A DNA stretch of 64,000 nt from Streptomyces flavochromogenes (GTDB lineage: Bacteria > Actinomycetota > Actinomycetes > Streptomycetales > Streptomycetaceae). The notes beneath the pieces are model-generated. The model was given only the letters and a program-made list of their open reading frames with translations, had not been told where the DNA came from and did not search any database. Made by a program: the position numbers and the translations under genes. The DNA lies in the NCBI RefSeq assembly GCF_000717595.1, contig NZ_JNZO01000011.1, positions 62,001 to 126,000 of the forward strand, written 5' to 3'. How positions within the stretch are numbered: position 1 is the first letter of the stretch; every line of letters starts with the position of its first letter. Below, in pieces: positions 28,103-36,727 of the stretch.

Positions 28103-28136
28103 TTGACAGGGGTCCTGAATCTGACGGACAGTCAGA
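28103..28136 (+). promoter_or_regulatory. Putative promoter/operator of the steroid-type operon
   Basis: A consensus -35 TTGACA (28103-28108) is followed 18 bp later by GACAGT (28127-28132). The palindrome TCTGAC-GGACA-GTCAGA (28120-28136) overlaps that -10, as expected for repression by a TetR-type protein. It lies 32 bp before the first ACAD gene. No regulator gene is adjacent. Confidence 0.6.
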
Positions 28137-28167
28137 AACCTCAGTCGTCCCACGGGAGGCCGTCGCC

Positions 28168-29334
28168 GTGCACCTCGCCCCGACCGAGCGGCAGCTACGG
28201 CTGCGCGCCGAACTCCGCGCGTACTTCCGGGACCTGATGCCCGAAGGTCCGCCCCCCGCCACCGACACCGAAGCCCAGCGCCGGCTGCTCCGCCGGATCG
28301 GCGCCGACGGGCTCCTCGGTCTCGGCTGGCCCGAGGAGTACGGCGGGCAGGGCCGAGGTCCCGACGAGCAGTTCGTCTTCTTCGACGAGGCGTACCGTGC
28401 GGGCGCCCCCGTCTCGATGGTCACGCTCAACACCGTCGGTCCCACCCTCATGGCCTACGGGACCGAGGAGCAGAAGGCCTCCTTCCTGCCCCGGATCCTG
28501 CGCGGCGAGACCGTCTTCGCCATCGGGTACAGCGAGCCCGAGGCCGGCACGGACCTCGCCTCCCTCCGGACGCGCGCGGTCCGCGAGGGCGGGTCCTGGC
28601 TGATCGACGGCCAGAAGATCTTCACCTCCAACGCCCAGAACGCCGACTGGATCTGGCTGGCCTGCCGCACCGATCCCGACGCGCCCCCGCACAAGGGCAT
28701 CTCGATCGTCCTCGTCCCCACCGACGCCCCCGGCTTCTCCTTTACCCCGATCGCGACCGTGGGCGGGCTGACGACCACGGCCACCTACTACGACGGGATA
28801 CGGGTCCCCGCCGGGAACCTCGTCGGGCCCGAGCACGGGGGCTGGGGGCTCATCACCAACCAGCTCAACCACGAGCGGGTCGCGCTCGCCGCGATCGGCA
28901 TGCAGGCGGAGGACTTCTTCGCCGCCGTGCTCGACCGGGCCCTCACCCCCGATCCGGTGACGGGCAGGCGCCGCATTGACGAGCCATGGGTTCGGATCCG
29001 AGCCGCCGAAGCGCATGCCCGGCTGGCCGCGACACGCCTGCTGAACTGGCGTTTGGTGGGAGATGTGGGGGCCGGTCGACTGGCCCCGGGGGATGCGAGC
29101 GGCGTGAAGTTCGTGGGAACCGAATCCGCGGTGGAGGTGTATCGAATATGTCAGGAGATCGCGGGTGGGCCGGGGACGGTGCGAGCGGGATCGCCGGGGG
29201 AGGTCGACGGCGGTGAGCTGGAGCGCATGAACCGGGCCGCGCAGATCAACACCTTCGGGGGAGGGGTGAGCGAGGTGCAGCGCGAGATCGTCGCGAGGAT
29301 GCGGCTCGGCATGAAGGGGAGGGGCCGGCGATGA
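28168..29334 (+). CDS. Acyl-CoA dehydrogenase, ChsE2/FadE29-like
   Basis: 388 residues, complete ACAD fold (N-helical about 5-115, beta 120-215, C-helical 225-385). FAD/substrate motifs IGYSEPEAGTDLASLRTR and GGGVSEVQREI are present; Glu236 in NHERVAL sits where FadE29-type enzymes keep the catalytic base. Length and neighbours match FadE29 of the mycobacterial igr operon, whose ChsE1-ChsE2 alpha2-beta2 enzyme desaturates the 3-carbon cholesterol side-chain CoA ester. Starts the operon; stop overlaps the next gene by 4 bp. The substrate is inferred. Confidence 0.88.
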   Translation: MHLAPTERQLRLRAELRAYFRDLMPEGPPPATDTEAQRRLLRRIGADGLLGLGWPEEYGGQGRGPDEQFVFFDEAYRAGAPVSMVTLNTVGPTLMAYGTEEQKASFLPRILRGETVFAIGYSEPEAGTDLASLRTRAVREGGSWLIDGQKIFTSNAQNADWIWLACRTDPDAPPHKGISIVLVPTDAPGFSFTPIATVGGLTTTATYYDGIRVPAGNLVGPEHGGWGLITNQLNHERVALAAIGMQAEDFFAAVLDRALTPDPVTGRRRIDEPWVRIRAAEAHARLAATRLLNWRLVGDVGAGRLAPGDASGVKFVGTESAVEVYRICQEIAGGPGTVRAGSPGEVDGGELERMNRAAQINTFGGGVSEVQREIVARMRLGMKGRGRR

Positions 29335-30299
29335 CCTTCACACGGAGCCAGGACGGGCCTGAGCCGTCACCGGACGGGCTGTACGAGCGGCTGGCGGGGT
29401 TCGCGGGGCGGGCCGCCGCGACGTCCGGCGTCGGCAAGGACCCGGTCAACCTGCCCATGATCCGGCACTGGTGCGAGGCGATGGGGGACGGCCACCCCGC
29501 CTACCGGGGGCCCGACGCCGTCGCTCCGCCCACGATGCTCCAGGCCTGGACGATGGGCGGCCTCTCGGGGCACACGGACCGCTCCTCCGCCCACGAGGAA
29601 CTGTTCGCCCTCCTCGACGGGGCCGGATACACGTCGGTGGTCGCGACCGACTGCGAGCAGGAGTACCTGCGGCCGCTGCGGCCCGGCGACGAGATCGCCT
29701 TCGACACCGTCATCGAGTCCGTGTCGGAGCTCAAGACCACCAAGCTCGGGTCGGGGCACTTCGTCACCACCCGGACCGACGTCCGCGCCGGCGGGCAGCC
29801 GGCCGGCACCCACCGCTTCCGGATCCTCAAGTACGCGCCCGCCGCACGACCGCGGAGGCCGGAGCCCCCCACCGGGAGCGAGGCGAAACAGCCGGAAGCC
29901 CGGCGGCCCCGGCCCGTCGTCAACCGGGACAACGCCGGATTCTGGGAAGGCGTGGCCGCGCACCGGCTGCTCATCCAGCGCTGCGGCGACTGCGCCGCCC
30001 TCCGGTTCCCCTGGCTGCCGGGGTGCGCCGACTGCGGCTCGCCGGAGTGGGACACCGTCGAGGCGAGCGGCTCCGGGACGGTCTACTCGTACGTGGTGAT
30101 GCACCACCCGTCCTTCCCGGCCTTCGACCCGCCGTACGCGGTCGGTCTGGTCGAACTCGCCGAGGGCGTACGGATGATCAGCAACGTGGTGGGGGTGCCG
30201 TACGACAAGGTGCGGATCGGGATGCCGGTGCGGCTGGAGTTCCTGCGCGTCGACGAGGAGCTGGAGCTTCCCGTCTTCCGCGCGGGAGGGGAGGACTGA
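29331..30299 (+). CDS. MaoC-like hydratase/DUF35 fusion, ChsH2-like
   Basis: 322 residues with two domains: an N-terminal MaoC-like hotdog (about 15-170) and a C-terminal DUF35/OB domain (about 195-320) beginning with a zinc ribbon, Cys218, Cys221, Cys232 and Cys235 (RCGDC...GCADC). This is the architecture of ChsH2: its MaoC part pairs with ChsH1 to hydrate the enoyl-CoA, and its DUF35 part pairs with the Ltp2 aldolase. Both partners are encoded downstream. ATGA overlap with the preceding ACAD gene; 1 bp from the next. Confidence 0.9.
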   Translation: MTFTRSQDGPEPSPDGLYERLAGFAGRAAATSGVGKDPVNLPMIRHWCEAMGDGHPAYRGPDAVAPPTMLQAWTMGGLSGHTDRSSAHEELFALLDGAGYTSVVATDCEQEYLRPLRPGDEIAFDTVIESVSELKTTKLGSGHFVTTRTDVRAGGQPAGTHRFRILKYAPAARPRRPEPPTGSEAKQPEARRPRPVVNRDNAGFWEGVAAHRLLIQRCGDCAALRFPWLPGCADCGSPEWDTVEASGSGTVYSYVVMHHPSFPAFDPPYAVGLVELAEGVRMISNVVGVPYDKVRIGMPVRLEFLRVDEELELPVFRAGGED

Positions 30300-30300
30300 C

Positions 30301-31329
30301 ATGGACTTCACCCCCACCGAGGAGCAGGAGGCGGCCCGCGAGCTGGCCGCCCGGATCTTCGCCGACCTCGCCACCCATGAGCGGCTCAGGGCGGTCGGCA
30401 CCGGCAGCGACGCCGAGCTCTGGAAGGCCCTCTGCGCCGCCGGGCTGCCCGGCTCCGTCGAGGAGACCGGCCTGCTCGGCCTGGTCCTCCTCCTGGAGGA
30501 GCAGGGACGCGTGACGGCCCAGGTGCCGTTCGCCGCGACCTGTGTGTACGGGATCCTCGCCGTCGCCCGGCACGGCACGGACGAGCAGCGCGCCCGGCTC
30601 CTGCCCGGCCTCCGCGACGGCACGACGGTGGTGACGGGGGCCTTCCCGGCGTCCGGGTCGGTCACCTCGCGCGAGGGGCGGCTCAGCGGGGCCGTGGACT
30701 GGGTGCCGTGGCTCAGGGACGCCACCCATGTCCTCGTCCCCGACGCGCACCGTGCCCTCTGGCTGGTCCGCACCGAGGACGCGGCGGGCGTCGACCCCGT
30801 CGAGCTCACCGCACCCTGGTCCGCCGGTCGGCTCGTCCTCGACGGAGCGGCGGGGGAGCGGCTCGGGGAGGGCGCCGCCTACGCGGACGTGCTCGCCGCC
30901 GCCCGGGTCGCCTTCGCCGGTCTGCAGGCAGGGGTCTGCGCCGGGTCGCTCGCCAGGGCCGTGGAGTACACCTGCGTACGGGAGCAGTTCGGCCGCCCGC
31001 TCTCCACCCACCAGGGCGTGCAACTACGGGCCGCCGACGCCCATATGGACACCGAGACCATCCGGGTCACCGCCTACGAGGCCGCCTGGCGCCACGACGA
31101 GGGGCTGGAAGCCCGCGGGGCGGCCCTGACCGCCGCCTGGTGGGCCTCCGAGGCGGGGAAGCGGGTCGTGCACGCCGGGCAGCATCTGCACGGGGGCATG
31201 GGCGCGGACCTCGACCACCCCGTGCACCGGCACTTCCTGTGGGGCAGGCAGCTCGACGCCCATCTCGGCTGCGGCACCGAACTCCTCGCCGAACTCGGCG
31301 ATCTGCTCGCTGAAGGAGATCTGTCATGA
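30301..31329 (+). CDS. Acyl-CoA dehydrogenase, ChsE1/FadE28-like
   Basis: 342 residues, shorter than the first ACAD and more divergent, as is FadE28 (339). C-terminal ACAD features are kept (VREQFGRPLSTHQGVQL and QHLHGGMGADLDHPVHRHF), while the middle beta domain is reduced. In heterotetrameric steroid ACADs this subunit completes the FAD site but does not carry the catalytic base. Its stop overlaps the following MaoC gene (31326-31329). The pairing with the gene at 28168 is inferred from order and lengths. Confidence 0.87.
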   Translation: MDFTPTEEQEAARELAARIFADLATHERLRAVGTGSDAELWKALCAAGLPGSVEETGLLGLVLLLEEQGRVTAQVPFAATCVYGILAVARHGTDEQRARLLPGLRDGTTVVTGAFPASGSVTSREGRLSGAVDWVPWLRDATHVLVPDAHRALWLVRTEDAAGVDPVELTAPWSAGRLVLDGAAGERLGEGAAYADVLAAARVAFAGLQAGVCAGSLARAVEYTCVREQFGRPLSTHQGVQLRAADAHMDTETIRVTAYEAAWRHDEGLEARGAALTAAWWASEAGKRVVHAGQHLHGGMGADLDHPVHRHFLWGRQLDAHLGCGTELLAELGDLLAEGDLS

Positions 31330-31733
31330 AGCCCGGCACGGAGAGCTTCGTCAAGCCGGGGGACGAGCTGCCGCCGCTGACGATCCCGATCACCCGCACC
31401 CTGATCGTCGCCGGGGCCGTCGCCTCCCGCGACTACCAGGACGTGCACCACGACGCCGAACTGGCCCGGGAGAAGGGCTCCCCGGACATCTTCATGAACA
31501 TCCTCACGACCAACGGCCTCGTCGGGCGGTACATCACCGACCACTTCGGCCCCCGCGCCGTCCTCCGCAGGGTCGCCATCCGGCTCGGCGCCCCCAACCA
31601 CCCCGGCGACACCATGGTGCTGACCGGCACGGTCACCGAGGTCGACGGGGACATCGCACACGTCCGGGTCGTCGGTGCGAACGGGCTCGGTCACCACGTC
31701 ACGGGGACGGTCACCGTGGAGGTGCCGCGATGA
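31326..31733 (+). CDS. MaoC-like dehydratase, ChsH1-like
   Basis: 135 residues, single hotdog domain. The hydratase-2 catalytic signature is visible around residues 36-43 (DYQDVHHD) with downstream GSPDIFMNILTTNGLVGRY. ChsH1 supplies the active site of the ChsH1-ChsH2 heterotetramer that hydrates the side-chain enoyl-CoA. Four-base overlaps on both sides place it inside one tightly coupled operon. Confidence 0.9.
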   Translation: MKPGTESFVKPGDELPPLTIPITRTLIVAGAVASRDYQDVHHDAELAREKGSPDIFMNILTTNGLVGRYITDHFGPRAVLRRVAIRLGAPNHPGDTMVLTGTVTEVDGDIAHVRVVGANGLGHHVTGTVTVEVPR

Positions 31734-32896
31734 GCCTCCGCACCAGGGACGGGCTCGGCGGCCGGGCGGCCGTGGCGGGCATCGGAGCCACCGCGTTCTC
31801 CAAGGACTCGGGCCGCAGCGAACTGTCGCTCGCCGTCGAGGCGGTGCGCGCGGCCCTCGACGACGCCGGGCTCGCCCCCGCCGACGTCGACGGCATGGTC
31901 ACCTTCACCATGGACACCAACCCCGAGATCACCGTCGCCCAGGCGTCCGGCATCGGCGAGCTGTCCTTCTTCTCCCGCGTGCACTACGGCGGCGGGGCGG
32001 CCTGCGCCACCGTGCAGCAGGCCGCGCTCGCCGTCGCCACGGGGGTCGCGGAGGTCGTCGTCTGCTACCGGGCGTTCAACGAGCGCTCCGGGCGGCGCTT
32101 CGGCTCCGGAGTCCAGCAGCGCGAGCCCTCCGCCGAGGGCGTCGCACTCGGCTGGCAGCTGCCCTTCGGGCTGCTCACCCCGGCCTCCTGGGTCGCGATG
32201 ATCGCCCAGCGGTATCTGCACACCTACGGATTGACCCCGGACGCCTTCGGCCATGTCGCCGTCACCGACCGGCGCCACGCCGCCCGCAACCCCGCCGCGT
32301 ACTTCCACGGGAAGCCGATCACCCTCGCCGACCACGCCGCCTCGCGCTGGATCGTCGAACCACTCCGGCTCCTCGACTGCTGCCAGGAGACCGACGGCGG
32401 CCAGGCGATCGTCGTCACCTCCGTCGAGCGCGCCCGTGACCTGCGGCGTCCGCCGGCCGTGATCCTGGCGGCGGCGCAGGGCGCCGGCCGGAAGCAGGAG
32501 GCGATGACCAGCTTCTACCGGGACGAGCTGACGGGGCTTCCGGAGATGGGGGTGGTGGCCCGGCAGCTCTGGCGGACCTCCGGCCTCGCACCGGGCGAGA
32601 TCGACGTGGGCATTCTCTACGACCACTTCACCCCCTTCGTGCTGATGCAGCTGGAGGAGTTCGGCTTCTGCCGGCCGGGGGAGGCGGCCGATTTCGTCGC
32701 GGCGGACGCGCTCCCGCTGAACACGCACGGGGGCCAGCTCGGCGAGGCCTATCTGCACGGCATGAACGGCATAGCCGAGGCGGTACGACAGCTGCGCGGG
32801 ACCTCCGTGAACCAGATACCCGGGGCGGAGCGGACCTTGGTCACGGCGGGGACGGGGGTTCCCACGTCCGGGTTGATCCTGGGCACGGACGGCTGA
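31730..32896 (+). CDS. Thiolase-fold lipid-transfer-type aldolase, Ltp2-like
   Basis: 388 residues of thiolase fold lacking the usual catalytic Cys context of thiolases, like SCP-x/Ltp2 proteins. Tyr297 (GILYDHF) and Tyr341 (EAYLHGMNG) fall near Tyr294 and Tyr344, which I recall as the catalytic tyrosines of Thermomonospora Ltp2. Ltp2, bound to the ChsH2 DUF35 domain, splits the hydroxylated side-chain CoA ester by retro-aldol reaction to give propionyl-CoA and a 17-keto steroid. Last gene of the five-gene operon. Confidence 0.9.
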   Translation: MSLRTRDGLGGRAAVAGIGATAFSKDSGRSELSLAVEAVRAALDDAGLAPADVDGMVTFTMDTNPEITVAQASGIGELSFFSRVHYGGGAACATVQQAALAVATGVAEVVVCYRAFNERSGRRFGSGVQQREPSAEGVALGWQLPFGLLTPASWVAMIAQRYLHTYGLTPDAFGHVAVTDRRHAARNPAAYFHGKPITLADHAASRWIVEPLRLLDCCQETDGGQAIVVTSVERARDLRRPPAVILAAAQGAGRKQEAMTSFYRDELTGLPEMGVVARQLWRTSGLAPGEIDVGILYDHFTPFVLMQLEEFGFCRPGEAADFVAADALPLNTHGGQLGEAYLHGMNGIAEAVRQLRGTSVNQIPGAERTLVTAGTGVPTSGLILGTDG

Positions 32897-32948
32897 GGCG
32901 ACGGCCCCTGCGGTGGCCGCGCGGGGCGGTCGGTTCTTCACTCGCGCC

Positions 32949-34097
32949 ATGAGCACACACGCATCACGACCGGAGCCCACTTCCGCACGCGCATCCGCCG
33001 CCACTCCCCCGTCCGCTCCCGCACGCGCACCCTCGGCCCGTACCTGGCGCCGGGCGCGGGCGCGGATCATGGTCGCGGCCGTCGTGGCGGCGCTGGCCGG
33101 GGCGGCGCCGGCCGTCGCCCCCGCACGGCCCGTCGCCCCCGACCGCGCCCCGGCAGCGGGCCCTGCCCCCGCCGCCGGTCCCCTCGTCCGCGCCCCCGCT
33201 CCCGGCGCCCCGGCCCCCGCTCCCGGCAGCCCTGCCGATGCGGCCGATGCCGCCGACCTCGTGCACTACGTCGGGCGCGCCTTCGACACCTGTGAGGCGC
33301 CGTCCCTCGCGGTGATGAAGGCGTGGCGGAGCTCTCCGTACGGGGCCGTCGGGATCTACTTCGGCGGACGGGGGCGCGGCTGCCCCACCCAGCGGGAGCT
33401 GAGCCCCGCCTGGGTCGCCTCCGTCGATGCCATGGGCTGGCGTGTGCTGCCGCTGTTCGTCGGGTCGCAGGCGCCGTGTGTGACCGCCGTCGCCAAGCGG
33501 CCGTTCGCCATCGGCAGCAACCCCGGGAGCCAGGGCACCCGCGAGGGGGCCGAGGCGGTGCGGGCCGCGCAGGCTCTGGGGCTGGACGCGAGCAGTCCGC
33601 TCTACCTCGACATCGAGGCGTACCAGCCGGATGACGCGGGCTGCGCCGCGACCACCCTCTCCTTCGTCCGCGCCTGGAACCGGGAGGTGAGTCGCCTCGG
33701 CTACGTGCCCGGGTACTACAGCAGCGCGGACACCGGGGTGCGGGACATCGAGGCGGCGCGGCGGGCGGGGACGAAGGACCTGCCGGCCGTGATGTGGTTC
33801 GCGCGCTGGCTGGGGCGGCCCGCGCTGTACACCGAGTCGGTGCTGCACCCGGACGCCTGGACACCGCATGCCCGGATCCACCAGTACGCGGGCGATGTCA
33901 CCGAGGCGTACGGCGGCCGGCGCCTCGCCATCGACCGGAACGCGATGGACGCGCCCGTCGCCCGTGTCATGCCGACGGCCACCCGCACGGCCGGGGTTTC
34001 CGGCTCCGGCGGGGTTCCCGGCGCGGCCGGCGCTCCCGACCGGGGCGGGGCTTCCGGCCGGGCGGGGGACGCGGCGCCCCCCGCCCTCCGACCCTGA
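32949..34097 (+). CDS. Secreted DUF1906 (glycoside-hydrolase-like) protein
   Basis: About 382 residues. Arg-rich N-terminus and hydrophobic segment (about 38-60, MVAAVVAALAGAAPAVAP) as signal peptide, an Ala/Pro-rich linker (about 60-100), then a DUF1906/Rv2525c-like TIM-barrel (about 103-330): YVGRAFDTCEAPS, GIYFGGRGRGCP, SSPLYLDIEAY and YVPGYYSSAD, ending before a Gly/Ala/Pro tail. This GH25-like family is linked to peptidoglycan processing in actinobacteria; the Asp/Glu of YLDIEAY matches the catalytic acidic pair. Ribosome site unclear, so the exact start is uncertain. Confidence 0.83.
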   Translation: MSTHASRPEPTSARASAATPPSAPARAPSARTWRRARARIMVAAVVAALAGAAPAVAPARPVAPDRAPAAGPAPAAGPLVRAPAPGAPAPAPGSPADAADAADLVHYVGRAFDTCEAPSLAVMKAWRSSPYGAVGIYFGGRGRGCPTQRELSPAWVASVDAMGWRVLPLFVGSQAPCVTAVAKRPFAIGSNPGSQGTREGAEAVRAAQALGLDASSPLYLDIEAYQPDDAGCAATTLSFVRAWNREVSRLGYVPGYYSSADTGVRDIEAARRAGTKDLPAVMWFARWLGRPALYTESVLHPDAWTPHARIHQYAGDVTEAYGGRRLAIDRNAMDAPVARVMPTATRTAGVSGSGGVPGAAGAPDRGGASGRAGDAAPPALRP

Positions 34098-34221
34098 GGA
34101 GGACCCGAGGGCTCTCCACCCAGAGGAGGTCGGGCCGTCCCCACCCCTACAACCTGAGGCGGACTGCGGGTCGGGACCTGGGGCCGATCCGCGGGGCTCC
34201 CTCCGCTCATAGCGTGGAGTC

Positions 34222-34767
34222 ATGACTCCGCCACCCTCTGGCCCCGTCTGCGCCGGTGCCTCGCAGTACGCGTCGTACTCGACCTTCTCGTCGTACGTAC
34301 GGGCGCGTGGGCCCGTGCTCCTGCGCACCGCGCGCTCCCTGACCGCCAACCCCTGCGACGCCGAGGACCTGCTGCAGACCGCGCTGGCCAAGACGTTCGT
34401 CGCCTGGGAGCGCATCGAGGACCACCGTGCGCTGGACGGTTACGTCCGCCGCGCGCTGCTGAACACCCGCACGTCGCAGTGGCGGAAGCGCAAGGTCGAC
34501 GAGTTCGCCTGCGACGAGCTGCCGGAGCCCTCCGGTGTCCCCGAGCCGGACCCGGCCGAGCGGCAGGTGCTGCACGACGCGATGTGGCGCGCGGTGCTGA
34601 AGCTTCCCGAGCGTCAGCGTCAGATGGTGGTTCTCAGGTACTACGAGGACCTGAGCGAGGCGCAGACCGCCGAGATCCTGGGAGTGTCCGTCGGCACCGT
34701 GAAGAGCGCGGTGTCGAGGGCGCTCGGCAAGCTCCGCGAGGACCCGGAACTGACCCCCGTCCGGTAG
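34222..34767 (+). CDS. SigE-family ECF RNA polymerase sigma factor
   Basis: 181 residues. Region 2 (about 20-85: GPVLLRTARSLTANPCDAEDLLQTALAKTF) and region 4 (about 115-170: KLPERQRQMVVLRYYEDLS and the helix-turn-helix EILGVSVGTVKSAVSRAL). It belongs to the SigE-family (SACE_1343-like) ECF group common in actinobacteria. No anti-sigma gene is adjacent, which is usual for this group. Start ATG 34222; no strong ribosome site. Target promoters cannot be predicted here. Confidence 0.9.
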   Translation: MTPPPSGPVCAGASQYASYSTFSSYVRARGPVLLRTARSLTANPCDAEDLLQTALAKTFVAWERIEDHRALDGYVRRALLNTRTSQWRKRKVDEFACDELPEPSGVPEPDPAERQVLHDAMWRAVLKLPERQRQMVVLRYYEDLSEAQTAEILGVSVGTVKSAVSRALGKLREDPELTPVR

Positions 34768-34843
34768 GCGGTGCGCAGAAGGCACGGATGAGGCGAGCAG
34801 GAGACAGTGGAATTCCGACGAAATCGGTACAGCGGAACGCTCG

Positions 34844-34861
34844 TGCCAGTGATCACTGGCA
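34844..34861. promoter_or_regulatory. Perfect 18-bp palindrome upstream of acyl-CoA ligase
   Basis: TGCCAGTGATCACTGGCA, no spacer, followed by TTTTCC. It could be an operator for the ligase gene (94 bp downstream). A role as terminator of the sigma-factor gene is less likely because a loopless stem would have to open. Confidence 0.6.
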
Positions 34862-34955
34862 TTTTCCGTACTCTCGGGTAGTGACATACCGAGCGGTACG
34901 TGCGCAGAATCGCCACACCCTTTCTGCCACGTAGCGCCCACCGGGAGGACGCCCC

Positions 34956-36608
<1,653 letters not shown>

Positions 36609-36635
36609 TCACGTATTCCGGATACGGATACGGAT

Positions 36636-36681
36636 ACGGGTGCGGGGAGGGCTTCGGCGGCGAAGCCCTCCCCGCACCCGT
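36636..36681. terminator. Strong bidirectional terminator
   Basis: A 21-bp perfect stem (left arm 36636-36656, core GGTGCGGGGAGGGCTTCG) with a GCGG loop. It is preceded by three GGATAC repeats and shared by the convergent ligase and PAS-protein genes. Confidence 0.93.
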
Positions 36682-36727
36682 GTCGCGGTCCTCGTAGCTC
36701 GTACCCGTAACCCGTGTCCGTGCCCGG

